A stretch of 64,000 bases of DNA from Macrocybe gigantea (GCA_011319805.1 SJRY01000266.1:744001-808000), one strand, 5' to 3'; positions 10,480 to 21,651 are shown, counted from the stretch's first letter. Numbers and translations: made by a program. Notes: generated by a model from the letters alone, not told the origin.

Positions 10480-13234
10480 TCACCTTTCTTGTTTTTCAAT
10501 GCGGTAGATGTTGAGCGGCATTTGGTTTCCCAGACGAGGTTCAGATTTGACAAAGGGCCGTGTAACAACACTGTCGGGGGCAGAGATAAGCATAATCAAC
10601 GACACAGAACATCAGCGCGAGAACACAACAAGGACCAAGATACAGAAAATGCTGGATAGCCACGAGAAAAGACGGGAATTTTTGCCTATCAACTTCGCCT
10701 AACTGGAGAGTCACACTGATAGAAGCGAAAGAGGAAGGGATGGGAAAATGCGCTCCAAAGAGGAAGGCCACATCCAGAGTTCCAAGTAAACCAGCGGTAA
10801 GGTCGGGCATAGAAATAGCCGATCAGAAGAAGATGCATCCCATGTGGGGATGAGAAACGGGAGTGTGACGAACCGCAGGATGCATGAATGGAAGAAGTGT
10901 GATTGAACAAAGAGGGCAATCAAGGAATGAAAAACAAAGCTAAAGCATGCACTTACTTGACTCTCTTCTCAATCACCACGTTGGAATCGATGGAAAACTC
11001 TATGTCCTTCAAGAGGACGTAGAGAAAAATTTTGATCCTATCAAACGAAGGAAAGAATTATCAGCCCCAGAAAACATCTCGGAAGAAAATGGGTGTTACT
11101 CTGAGATGGCAAACTTGAAACCAATACACGCCCTATTCCCTTCTGACGGATTCCCATTCCCATTTAGAAAGGTCAGCGTGTTCGCGAATAGGCCTGGTAT
11201 GGCGCGGGCCGTTTCAGGAAGAGGAGATGCCCATCTTTCTGGTCTGTCGACGAGATGCCATGAACTGAAGAATCAGGTGCGCGATAACATAGGCGTACCT
11301 GAATTCCAATGCATCCTCACCCCAAAGCTCCTTACTCTTGTTGATAGCCTGTATTGGCACCGATATGATATCCCATTTTTTCAATTGTATACTCCATCTC
11401 CTCTGGCCATTCTTATCGATGTATCCGCCATGAGTGCTGCTATTCGATGAAGAGGAAAGGGGTATCTCGTCGAAATCGCGCATACATACTCTCATTGTGC
11501 TCGTCACAGGTGCATGAAGCCGCAAGCTTTCTCTGACAACCCAGTCGAGGTAATTGCATTGAAGGAGACGGTCGGTCAATGAATGATCACTGTCATCGAG
11601 GGGAGCCCTGCCCTTTTGCTTCGTTTTGTCCTTCCTTCGGTTGACATGCCATCGCGAAGCTGAATGTATGCCTGGACAAGACAGCTCTAGCAGCCGCAGC
11701 TCTTTCCTGAGCTTGTTCTGAACTCTCTGATCCTTGGCAAGTGCATATAAGCACCACGTCATGGCGGAGGCAGTAGTTTCATGCCCAGCAGCGATGAATG
11801 TAGAGATCTGGCAAAGAACCTCATTGATGGACATACGTTGTGACGGTATGGTGGAAAGGTTTGACCGAACTGCATTACCTTTTAATGCAATATAAAAAAT
11901 TGAGAATCAACGAGCCAAACATACTCAGGACGCTCAACAGATCTCGCCCAAGGAGGTTTTTCTCGCCCATAGTTAGGCCTTCTAATCGGGTCGACTTTAA
12001 CTCATCGATAATTTTGTCAGTTTTGGATTTGACGAGGTCTGCGCCTATTCTTCTCATTGTGTCTTGTGCTTTGACCATAGTTGCGTTATGCTGTCGCTGC
12101 AGTCAAGTACGCGTCATGGAAAAGAACTTGGACTCCTGAGGGGACCAAAGAGGAACATACGAATTTTCGGAGCAAGGGAAACCACACTTGTAGAATGGTG
12201 ATGAGGCGAAATTTGCGAGCTGTAGAAAATATCACGCTGAAGGCGTTGGCGAGCTCATTTTCTTGAAATGCCCCGGAGGCGGCGTTAGCGAGAGAATTGA
12301 AAGTATAGCCAAACCCTAGAATTCAAGGTGAAGACAAGTATGCTAAAGTTACTCAGAATAAGCGGTACCTGCCAACCCGATAACATCCAGCGTCGCTCTA
12401 CCAAGCCAGATAAGAGCATCAACACGGGTAAACGGAGGCTTGCAATCTGCATATGAGCAAGTGTTCTCATCTACTTCTGAGAGCCAAATGTCCTTTAACT
12501 AAATAACATGTCAGCAGAGTGAGGATGAGAGGAAGGGGAGTGTGGAATACCTCGGAGGCCTTTGACCAGAATATGGAAGTATGAGATTTGATGTGGGTAG
12601 ATGCAAATGCTGGAGACTGTTAAAAACGGTAGGACAACAGGACAAGAGCGATAAGCCCGTGCAGCTGTATGCCAAAGAATAAAGCTGCGTACAAGGATTT
12701 TGCGCTGAGCAGCCGAGAGACAAAAAATGATTGAATATTCGAGCCGAATAAGACACAAGTGGAAGAAGGGAAATGGGGATACGGAGGGGAGGGAAGGTAA
12801 GGTAAGGTAACGGTTGTGAACAGACGGACCTGTCGCTTATGGTGATCGCCTTCAACAGTCAAGAGACCCTCGTGACCAGCGGCCATGGTAGCTAGGCTGT
12901 CTCGAACAAAATCAGGCTTCGGATAGTCATAGGCATGTCGAAGGATGTGGGCGACGGCAACGGGATCTGTGGTCATGAGCCTGCAGCCGCCAATGAAGCC
13001 GCGGTAGACGAATGTAGATCCGTAGGTGTCCACCCATTGGCCGATGAGATTGGTGTTTTCTTGATCGTACAATTCCGCAAGATTACCCATGAAGAAAGAA
13101 GGCGAAGGTGGGCCTGGAAGAAGGTGGAGAGGCGAGCGGCATTGGCGAACGAGGAGGCGAAGAATGGGAGCGACGAAGTAGAAGATGAGAAAAAGAAGGA
13201 GAAACGAGACAAAGAGGAGAAAAATGGCGAGCAT
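10480..13234 (-). CDS. Cytochrome P450 monooxygenase, heme loop altered
   Basis: Membrane-bound heme monooxygenase of unknown substrate. The start at 13234 opens with a membrane anchor (MLAIFLLFVSFLLLFLIFYF), then the Pro-rich hinge LLPGPPSPSFFMGN. About a dozen exons follow, joined by short introns. The I-helix AGHETTAS is near 11780, the ExxR helix ESLRLHAP near 11520, and the F-x-PERW segment near 11230 after a spliced junction. The heme-binding region reads FLN, then seven extra residues, then GNRACIGFKFAISE. The heme Cys codon is 11126-11128. The C-terminal exons give IKIFLYVLLKDIEF and RPFVKSEPRLGNQMPLNI, with the stop at 10480-10482. The upstream ATG-like extension to 13351 would precede the anchor and looks less likely. 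The inserted residues may disable the enzyme. The P450 call is firm; the CYP family is not assigned. Confidence 0.9.
10571..10956 (-). other. Unusually long last intron of the P450 gene
   Basis: The donor TCAA|GTAAGT at 10956 and acceptor CCGACAG at 10571 join EKRV to NVVTRPFVK in the correct frame. At 386 nt it is six to eight times longer than neighbouring introns. It contains an open frame on the same strand with hydrophobic composition, but nothing recognisable. Confidence 0.75.
11141..11161 (-). other. 21-nt in-frame insertion in the P450 heme-binding loop
   Basis: On the coding strand, after codons for F-L-N, there are seven codons for GNGNPSE before GNRACIG. Removing them leaves FLNGNRACIG, the expected FxxGxRxCxG signature. 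With them, the residue seven places before the heme Cys is Pro instead of Phe. The coding-strand hexamer GGGAAT occurs twice inside and once just after the insertion, which fits replication slippage or a local duplication. Confidence 0.85.
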
Positions 13235-13332
13235 GGTGGTTGGCGAAACGACATGGCTATATGCGCTATATGTTGGAGAATGAGAGACCGAGTTGCCCGC
13301 GCTGATTGTCACAAAGACCCCTCCGGCCCGAA
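13235..13332. promoter_or_regulatory. Short bidirectional promoter, P450 / METTL25
   Basis: Only 98 bp separate the two divergent ATGs (13234 on the minus strand, 13333 on the plus strand). Both 5' UTRs and both core promoters must fit here or overlap the neighbouring coding sequence. No TATA box was seen. Confidence 0.5.
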
Positions 13333-14748
13333 ATGGGCAAGCCCTTGTCAATTATGGACATCTCCCGCCTCCACCGTCTCCTCGCCTCCGACGTCGTCTA
13401 CGATGTCCTCCGCATCCATCCAAACCATGCAGCTGCCCCCACATTCGTCACTCCCGACTCTTGGCGTCCCTGGTATAATCGGCACTGGAAGGACCTCTTC
13501 AGCGCCGTCCCCGACGAGTCCGAGTCTGACTCTCATGATAATCACGCTAAAATTTCCCTCCTGTCAGCCATCCATGCTCTTCATTTGCCGCGGGACCCTG
13601 TTCCCCTTTCGATATCGATTCCCCAGCCCACTTTCGGCATGTCACCAAAGAAACACCATGAAGTGGCCCGCATGACCCAGTACATCGCTAATCTCCTCCA
13701 CACTCCTCCAACAGATCTTCGAATCGTTGATGTCGGCGCTGGGCAAGGGTATCTCACTCGCGCACTCAGCTCGTATTTCAACTATCCTGAAATACTGGCT
13801 CTTGACGCTAATCACATCCAGACCAAGGGGGCGCAATCTCGCGAGGCCCGATCTCATGACGCCACGCACCATATCACCCACAGAACAATCCATATCACCC
13901 CGGACACGCTTCTCGACGTCGTCGATGAATGGGTCAATGCCACAAATCCCACTTCTCCTGTTCCGGTCCTATTCGTCGCCTTACACGCATGCGGCTCTCT
14001 CACAACGGACATTCTTAGGGCGATCTTGAAAGCCCACGCCTCGCCATCGTCTCGGCCTTGGTTTCCGATGGCAGCTGTCCTTGTTGGATGTTGTTATAAT
14101 CTCATGTCGCCGCCGTCAGACTTTCCTCTTTCTTTTGCTCTTTCGTCGCTCCAGCCTCCCATTAACTTTCCCGTCTCAGCCTATCACCTTGCCGCACAGA
14201 TACCCTTCCATTGGTTTGACTCAGAAAAGACTCTTGCAGATGCCTCGTTTGCCATAAAGAAGGTCACCTGGCGTGCTCTCCTGGGAAGATTGTCAATGCT
14301 TGAAACTTCCCTTACTGGTTTTGACGGGGAAGAGGGTCCGGAAATGGTTGGTACTGGCTATACGGCTGCTATGCGCCGCCTAGGACGGCTTCCTGACTCA
14401 GCCTATGAAGACTGGAGTATCTTCTTGCGTGCTGCCTGCGAAAAGATGGGACTTGGCTTGTCAGAAGAGACCCTCACCAGACCACTTCGCGATTATGAAG
14501 ATGTGGTCCGTAATCTCGAGACCTTGCACGTCATGCGATGCCTGCTTGGTCCCGCCATTGAATCACTGATAATTCTCGACAGAGTAAGCTGGGTACAAGA
14601 ACGATTCGATTCGATTCGAAGACTTGGGTTGGGGGATAGGGATCTTCGAATTGAGGCGATAAACTTATTCGATCAGCGCACTGGGAGCGGTCGGAATGTG
14701 GCTCTTGTCATTGCTCCTTCATCTCTCATTCGGAACCTCCACAACTAG
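13333..14748 (+). CDS. METTL25: METTL25-family methyltransferase
   Basis: Predicted S-adenosylmethionine-dependent methyltransferase related to METTL25/METTL25B; the substrate is not established from sequence. A single exon encodes about 471 residues starting MGKPLSIMDISRLHRLL. The SAM-binding motif I is VDVGAGQGYLTRAL, followed by an acidic strand-end (LALDANHIQTKGA). LFVALHACGSLTTDIL matches the family's conserved HACGDLT-like segment. LVGCCYNLM is another family hallmark. The C-terminal half is helical and ends with ALVIAPSSLIRNLHN. The frame stays open a short way upstream, but the first ATG in frame is 13333. It is intronless, unlike almost every neighbour. Confidence 0.85.
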   Translation: MGKPLSIMDISRLHRLLASDVVYDVLRIHPNHAAAPTFVTPDSWRPWYNRHWKDLFSAVPDESESDSHDNHAKISLLSAIHALHLPRDPVPLSISIPQPTFGMSPKKHHEVARMTQYIANLLHTPPTDLRIVDVGAGQGYLTRALSSYFNYPEILALDANHIQTKGAQSREARSHDATHHITHRTIHITPDTLLDVVDEWVNATNPTSPVPVLFVALHACGSLTTDILRAILKAHASPSSRPWFPMAAVLVGCCYNLMSPPSDFPLSFALSSLQPPINFPVSAYHLAAQIPFHWFDSEKTLADASFAIKKVTWRALLGRLSMLETSLTGFDGEEGPEMVGTGYTAAMRRLGRLPDSAYEDWSIFLRAACEKMGLGLSEETLTRPLRDYEDVVRNLETLHVMRCLLGPAIESLIILDRVSWVQERFDSIRRLGLGDRDLRIEAINLFDQRTGSGRNVALVIAPSSLIRNLHN

Positions 14749-16977
14749 TCTTGTTGGATACTGCAGAAGCCGGAACTTGGTAAGCAGGTTTCAGTGTGAT
14801 CGTCGATGCCACATCTCTTAATTTCCAGATGCATGTATAAAAATCAGTCCTGAATACCTTCACCAAAATCACCAAGCAATATGCAAACCTGAACCAAAAC
14901 CTTCCTCAGCATGTTTCGAACCGTTACTCAGACAACTCCGTCCTTTACGTACATACTAGGAATGCCATCGTGATCTGGCCTCGACATGCATCCTGCACTG
15001 GAGACATGATACATTGATGGAACTGAGGGCCACAAGCCGACTCTCCACCGTACAGCCCCGCATATGCTTTCAGGGCTGCTCGCACAGTTCCAGGATGATT
15101 TCCCTTCCGCCCTGGTTCCTGGTAAGACTGCTGCTTTTAAAGAGGCTGGAGAGGATGGAAATAGGTGCCCGTAGTCGGGGCTAGTTTGTGTGGAGAACGA
15201 TAACGCGGTGCCGCGGATCTGGCAATTTCCAAGTCTGAACACATTCACTTATTTGTTCCTCCATCTTCAGCATAACTTACGTTATATGTGCTTCTTTTCT
15301 TTTTTCTTTCATTTCCCCCTTCACCCACCATTCGCGCGAGATATTTCTTCTGTTCTTGGCGAATCTTCGCGCCCCCAGTCCGTGTTCCCATGGTTCGGTT
15401 CGGTTCACATCTCGCCATCCTCGTAATTCTGACCAGGTACGGTGCCGAATGAATTTCCCCGCATGCGAGATGTGTTGATGGAAAAAGAAGTCGGAAACAA
15501 ACCAATTCAGTTCCACTCGTCCTAGCTCCGATTGGAGGGAAGGTGTGCGCATGTGGCACGTATGATGAAAGGCGAAAAGCCCCAAGGACGCTAAACATGG
15601 TTTCCATTTTACATACCGTCAATTTGGCACACAATGCGAAAGTTGACATGTGCCCGCCGAGAAGCAAGATTGAGCTCGCGTGGAGTGATTCGAATTAATT
15701 CAATGCATCTGAGAAGCATCGTTAAAGACGAGCGCGTTCTTTATTCTTATCATCTGCTTCTTTCTACGATGCGGGACACTCGGAGGGATCAAGGAATATG
15801 TTGCGATTTCGTTATCATCGGCTGATGTATTGCTCCCAGCAGTACATTGACTTGAGATTAGGGTGCCATTCTACGAATCCCGGAGATGAGCAGTGGTTGG
15901 GAAAAGAAGGTTCTGTGCATCCACATTCGAGCAGGCAAGAGTAGGCGGCATCGCCGGGGCAAACAAACATGCAATTATGCGATGCGTTTGGGCGCAGATG
16001 GCCAGGCTAGTCCATTGCGCTGCCCGGTGCTTGATCTTCGATATATCTATGAGCCGCCCGCAGCGCGACAAAGGATACAGTGAGATCTGAAAAGAACTCT
16101 TCACCAACATTGCAATTTCGAAGTAAAACATGCTCCGGTGCCACCCTCATCGCCGGCTGTGAAGTCAGGCAAGATTGTCTGCCAGGTGCTACCACAGGTA
16201 CACATGTGCAAAGTGCTTTCGAGCACTTGATAACGTCGAAACGATTTCATTCTGTTAATTAAAGGATTCTCAATCGATAAGGATCACATTTTGCCCACGT
16301 AACACAAGAACGACGTGGAGCACCCAGCTATGCATTCCTCTAGAGACGTTGCAACGTAGCAACGAACACAGCATAAGCAATGTAAGCATGCTCCTCGTCG
16401 CTTCGTTGCTTCGCTTCTTCGAAGACGTGGCCGGAAGGCCTGAAAGAGCACAGGCGTAAACTGGAAACATGGGTGGGAATTAATAAATCGCGATCCTCGG
16501 TAGGCCATCCAAGGCATACCTTAGCATACCGGGGCCTCATCTTTCAGACCTTTTCTGAAGCGTAGTCAGGTGGTCGATGTTTGTTCAATCTGTGTCCCTA
16601 GCAAAAGCTCCGATCCATCAACGCACATGACACTCCTTAGTCCAGGTTTTGATCAACACACAGCAGGGGATTGCCCCAGTTCTGTTTCAGCCAACACTGG
16701 GTGTTTGAGCGGGCGTTGTGCAAGGCTTGCGGTGTTTATGTGCTAGGATGAATTGAAAATCCATCAAGGGATGAAATCGGTCACCAATCGAGGAGAACTG
16801 GGTGATATTGCGGTATAATTAATTATCATGAAGTCCGCGGAAACATCCCTGCACATCGCAGTGCAAGGCACCGAAACATGCGGGCACTCGCCCAAGTTTG
16901 GTTTGGATATCGCTGCGCTAAAATTCGCTCAGCGAAATCCGGTGGCTGGAGAAATCGGCGTTCTCTTCCCCATATAC
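14749..16977. other. Gene-poor region, nothing recognised
   Basis: This 2.2 kb lies between two convergent genes, METTL25 and USB1. Open frames on both strands are short (up to about 140 codons) and have no recognisable motifs or supporting splice sites. A pyrimidine-rich patch at about 15285-15330 resembles a fungal leader, but no credible ATG-initiated gene follows. No repeat or transposon termini were noticed by eye. Confidence 0.45.
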
Positions 16978-18072
16978 TCATAAAGCCGACAAACGCCAAG
17001 AGTAGACTTCTTTGCCAATCTTCAGCGTTAACTGTTCTGCATCAAATATTCCTGTTTTTGTCGAGCGTAACTTGGCACCATGACGATCGTTCAACATCGA
17101 TACCAGGTGCTTGGGAAAATGAGGAATGGTGGGAGACTTTGCCTCGGGCAGAGACTCGGGCGGTGGAGTAAGATGATGGGGTGGGCTTTTCTGAGAGATC
17201 ATAGGTGAAGTGGACTCGGTTGAGCCATCCAGCAATAAATTCGGTTTAGATACTGCCGACTGATGGAGCAGTGCCCATGCAATGGATGCGTGAAAGCGAG
17301 GTCGATCATAGAAGGGTTTTTGTCGTATAGTTTGCAGTGTAGGCGTCAACTTTTCTGATATTAAGCGGAGCTACAAGACACGGAGTTTGCGTTAGACTCT
17401 TGGAACATGTTATTAGGGAAGAATACGTACCTCTTGATGTCCTGCACCAACTTCTAAAGCCAGGAATGTCCTGGTTCTCTCATCGTTGTCCAACTCCGCA
17501 AACGTCGCGAACGAAAATTTGAAGCTAAACACACACATGAATATTAGCTTTCCCTATAATGTACAATCACGAGCAACCACTCACGGGCGACACTGCATCG
17601 CCAAAGCCTTGACGGCCTTCTTCAAATCCTCTCGTTGATGTGCACGCAAAAAAATTGGCCGAGATAGGGAAATATGAAATTCATGCTTCTTAGACAAAGC
17701 ATCTTGACTCCAAAAATCATTCAACGTGGGCGCAATTGTCCTGGCATCGCATAGAACATCGCAGATAAGGCCATACAGCGGACATTGTCGATCAACAACC
17801 AATGGCACATATACATGTGCAGCGAATTGGCCTTCTACGTGAGGCACGGTACGGACTCTGCCCTGATGAAGGACTGGGTCATCGATGTGTTGCGGCTCTA
17901 GAAGCGACGAAGACAATGCAGGAAGTTTTCTGACACAGTGTTATTGAAGAGTTGACGGGGAAAAAATCAAGGCGGCCCAAACTCACGTTTTCTTTGCCAG
18001 TCGTTGAGTTGGCTTTGGCTCGTCCTCATCTGAGCTGGAGTAAGCTGTTAAGACATCCAGACATCGTTTCAT
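16978..18072 (-). CDS. USB1: U6 snRNA phosphodiesterase USB1/Mpn1
   Basis: 3'-to-5' exonuclease that trims the U6 snRNA oligo(U) tail and leaves a terminal phosphate, acting in the nucleus. The protein belongs to the 2H phosphoesterase superfamily, and both catalytic HxS motifs are visible. The first is in HEFHISLSRPIFLR (near 17675) and the second in PRFHASIAWALL (near 17290). The start at 18072 gives MKRCLDVLTAYSSSDEDE, an acidic Ser-rich N-terminus typical of fungal members. Four exons are joined by short introns (for example ending FALEVGAGHQE-type segment near 17450). The C-terminus is IGKEVYSWRLSAL with the stop at 16978. Length is close to the family norm, with a Pro/Ser-rich insertion before the end. 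Confidence 0.85.
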
Positions 18073-18273
18073 CCAATACCAATGCGCGAAAAGAATTGAG
18101 AATGGGCCGTCTAGAATCTAGATGCGATGCTCGGTGACCAACTTTAGGGGAGGAGTCGTCAAACCCTAACCTAATTGATCGGTTTCTCTATCGTTATCTC
18201 TGGGGTGAATGAACGTGAACCAGCTATCGGACATCTCACTACTTGCAATTCTTTCACAACCGTACAGGATATC
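18073..18273. promoter_or_regulatory. Divergent promoter, USB1 / UreG
   Basis: 201 bp separate the USB1 start (minus strand) from the UreG ATG at 18274 (plus strand). It has no recognised element and presumably serves both genes. Confidence 0.4.
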
Positions 18274-19351
18274 ATGAGCGTTCAATTCATAAACCGTTCC
18301 TCTAACCACTCTCACTCGGAGCAGTCTCATACTCATTCGCATGGCGGTGAACACGGTCATACACATGAACACTTGGATGACGCTGGTATCTCAATTGCTT
18401 TGGTCAGAAATCCGAACCAGGCTGATGAGCCGCAGGAAGATATTCCGAACGTGACCTGCCTGATTACTCTTCAAGAAACTTCAAGGAAAGGGGATTCACT
18501 GTCGGGATCGGCGGGTAACCTTCTTGTTCGATGGTTGCCTAAGTCGCTCTCAACGGGTTCCATGTGTCTGTTAGTCCTGTCGGTTCAGGAAAGACAGCGT
18601 TGACTCTTGCACTTTGTCAACACCTCCGAAAGGAACATAATATCGGTTCGTCACTCTCATTGACCACCAACTCCGTCTCACCGAACTGCGCAGCTGCCGT
18701 GACGAATGATATATTTACTCGCGAGGACCAGGAATTTCTCATAAAGAATCGCGCTCTGCCGGCTTCACGTATTCTTGCTATTGAAACTGGAGGGTGTCCT
18801 CATGCAGCTATTCGCGAGGATGTCAGTGCGAACATGGGCGCTCTTGAAACTTTGCAAGCCAAATACAATTGCCAAATTCTCCTCGTAGAAAGTGGTGGTG
18901 ATAATTTAGCCGCCAATTACTCCAGAGAATTGGCTGATTATATCATCTACGTTATTGATGTCTCGGTAAGTTTCAGTCGAAGGTCCACAAGTATTTAGAA
19001 TCCTGAATTACCGGTATGCAAGGGCGGTGACAAGATTCCTCGTAAAGGCGGTCCTGGGATCACGCAATCTGATTTGCTTGTTGTTAACAAGGCAGGGAAC
19101 GCTTGCCCGCCCTCGATACCGTCGGTTGCTGATGCTTAAAGATGGTATAGATCGACCTTGCGGTACATGTGAACGCATCCCTTGATGTAATGGACAGAGA
19201 CTCAAAACTGATGAGAGGTAATGGCCCGACGATTTTCACTAGTGTGAAAGAAGGTAAGGGAGTCGATGATGTTGTCGGACTCGTATTGGCTGCCTGGCGA
19301 GCGGCAGGCAGTCCAGGGAAAACGGCGCCCGTTGGAGATGAATTTGACTAA
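18274..19351 (+). CDS. UREG: Urease accessory GTPase UreG
   Basis: SIMIBI-class GTPase that delivers nickel to urease together with UreD/UreF homologues. The ATG at 18274 opens a His-rich metal-binding tail ([19 protein letters not shown]). An intron at 18386-18435 joins it to [21 protein letters not shown] second at 18515-18574 splits the P-loop [11 protein letters not shown]. After a third intron comes [14 protein letters not shown], then [30 protein letters not shown] and VIDVS. A fourth intron leads to [19 protein letters not shown] and VVNK. A GC-AG intron (19092-19150) then joins VVNK to IDL, restoring the guanine-specificity motif NKID. The protein ends [20 protein letters not shown]. 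All nucleotide-binding motifs are intact. Confidence 0.92.
19092..19150 (+). other. Probable GC-AG intron in UreG
   Basis: The exon ends GTTAACAAG at 19091. The intron begins GCAGGG and ends GTATAG, and the next exon begins ATCGAC. Splicing here rebuilds NKID without losing or adding residues. The nearest GT donor (GTTAAC, six bases upstream) would remove conserved residues of this motif. Confidence 0.75.
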
Positions 19352-20166
19352 AGATGAAGCAAGATGGTTTGCTGTCGTTTAGAACAAAGAGAGTGCATTT
19401 TTAGGATCGTTTTCCGCCCCACTGTTGCAACCTAACTTTGTGTTGTATTATCATTAATTACTCGGCGGGAATCAATTACTCCTACACAGTTTCAACGTCG
19501 CATGCTGATGCCCTGCTGCTATAGCTGAGCAACCTTGAAAACAAGAGCATATTCAAGGTCTGTGTTCCAGCCTTTCAAGACTGATGAATCATAGCACTGG
19601 ATGGCAGTGCCGGGCAAGAGTGTTACCGCGCTATAAACATTATGTCGGAGCCGTCGATTACCCGTGAAGATAACGGATCACATACCTGTCAGGTAATGTG
19701 ACGGGAGGCATTCTGGAATTCTGAGAGCATCCGTGCCTAAGGAATGGCGATATGCGGCCATGATGTCTCCTTCTACGTGGAAGAAGCATGCAGAGAGCGA
19801 CAAGAAGCAAGACAAAGAGAACAAACTGCATGCATGCAAAAAGAATAGATTGTCTGAAGATTTCCGCTCTGCCTGTTTTATGAGCGTTGGAGGTGGAACA
19901 AGATCACATCGCCTTTTGCCCGGCAAGGCCGTTACGTCCTGCCACAGAAGGCTCAGACATTGCAGATGCACTGCTCATGTGCGACTGTGCAAGAGAGCGC
20001 CTCTAAGGAAACGTTCCATATGATTGTGCAACACCTGGACAGGTTTTCGACACGGTCAACGCAGCACGTGATGAATCATGAAAACTCACGTGATTATTAC
20101 GTCAATCGTCGTTGTCGTTCAGTGGAACTTTCAAGATGAGCATACAATCAACCCTTACCGTCCCAA
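19352..20166 (+). other. Intergenic, UreG to IWR1
   Basis: 815 bp between co-directional genes. It should contain the UreG 3' UTR and the IWR1 promoter. Short antisense frames are present but have no recognisable content, and no RNA gene was seen. Confidence 0.4.
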
Positions 20167-21470
20167 ATGGACATCGACAACGGAACATCGAGCTCACAGC
20201 CATATACGATATTACGAATCAAACGCAAGAGAAATGAAGAGCCTCTTGATGCATTAGGTATACATCTGGCGAATCGCGTTCAAGTCTTCCATTATCAATA
20301 GTGAGACCGTTTATGCAGTCGTCGAGTCTGGAGTCCGCAGAAAGAAGTCCAGAGGCGGAATGAATGTATTTCAATTTGCGCAGACGGTGGAGAATGATGC
20401 ATGGCAGGACGAAAGACGGAAAAAGGACATTCAGGTAGGCGGTCACTGCACAATACTCATTCGCCCTCACATAACAATTCGCGTCCTAGGATCAAATATC
20501 GCGCTTGTCCCGTGAAGCTGTAGCTTCTGCGGAATCGAGTTATAAAATAGTGGGAACAACACCACTTTCAACTGCCAACTTCAGGCCACCCAAAGACGAT
20601 GCTCGTCGTTATACAATACTGGAACATGATGGCGGTGGTGACAGCGTGCGATATAACAAAAAACCATCGAAGCCGTTAGCCGTTTTGTGCTTGATATCGT
20701 CCTTCGCTGACATATATAACAGTCCTGAAGTCATTTCCGCCAGGATCTGCCTCCGAAAAGTGGAGATTTTAGATTATACGATGCAGTTTTGGCCAATCAG
20801 CGGCCCACTGCCCCGGCTAGTGCAGACTTGGAAATGGAGAAATTCTTGCCCATGCTCCAAGATTACTTGAAGCGTACGCTGCTCGCTAGGCTCGTTTCAT
20901 ACGATTTACTGAGTGGGTAGTGCATGATGTTTCCCTGGAACCGATGGCAAAACCTGGAGGACATATGGTATCTCAGGATGGCGACAATCCGGACGACTAC
21001 GTTTGGGACGTGTTCTACCAAAGACCCATGACCTTGACTGAATGGAATGAAGCGGCCAATGTTGGCACGTTGTGCGTGCGTTGACCAACGTTTCGTTCGT
21101 CCATTGATGTCTATCAGATCTGGGCTTCCCGCATCCATAGCCGACTCATACGAATCAGTTTCGGAGGGAGAAGAGGAAGACGAAGCTGACGAAGACTCTA
21201 ATGGTTGGCATCTTCTGATACTACTTATGTGGTATTCTAATGTTGCGCAGCGGAAGAATATTACAAGAATGATTATCCCGAGGGTGAAGATGATACTGAA
21301 TCAGAAACGGATTCTTCGGAAATGGGAAGCGGTGTGTCGTGTTACACAATTCACCCATCTACAATACTTACAATGCTGTTAGATGTGTTCCACGAAGGTT
21401 CCGACCACGGCGAGCTTCTGGCCTACGATGACAGTGTGGCGATGATGCTGAATGGACCGCATGGCGGTAA
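20167..21470 (+). CDS. IWR1: RNA polymerase II nuclear import factor Iwr1
   Basis: Binds assembled RNA polymerase II in the cytoplasm and directs its nuclear import. The start at 20167 gives MDIDNGTSSSQPYTILRIKRKR then NEEPLDAL, the N-terminal nuclear-localisation signature of the family. After an intron comes VVESGVRRKKSRGGMNVFQF and TVENDAWQDERRKKDIQ. Later exons give GDFRLYDAVLANQRP, EKFLPMLQDYL and DDYVWDVFYQRPMTLTEW, matching the conserved acidic C-terminal domain. GLPASIADSYESVSEGEEE and the EEYY acidic stretch follow. The likely last intron (about 21335-21432) joins EMGSG to CGDDAEWTAWR and a stop at 21470. If it were not spliced, the frame would run on to 21684, so the exact end is less certain than the identity. 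Confidence 0.82.
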
Positions 21471-21651
21471 CGCAGTGACATTTCATGCGAATCTCTTGTA
21501 TTTCATTGCAGCATATGAGGTTAGACAATGCACGCGCATCTCGGCACAGAACACATCCAAGTACAGCATCGCCGGAAATCGTTTGGCTGTCCGAATTACT
21601 CCCATCATACCTTTTCGCTCATTGAACCAGTCTGTTGTATTCAATAAATCA

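Noticed and set aside
14580..14640. tRNA-like B-box from the repeated GATTCGA sequence
   Set aside because: It lies inside the METTL25 coding frame and has no matching A-box or acceptor stem.
10480..14748. Secondary-metabolite gene cluster (P450 plus methyltransferase)
   Set aside because: The methyltransferase is METTL25-like, a conserved family not tied to metabolite tailoring, and no backbone enzyme (PKS, NRPS, terpene synthase) lies nearby.
18386..18480. Apparent frameshift in UreG between HEHLDDAG and [10 protein letters not shown]
   Set aside because: A normal 50-nt intron (18386-18435) joins the His-rich tail to [20 protein letters not shown] in frame, so the gene is intact.
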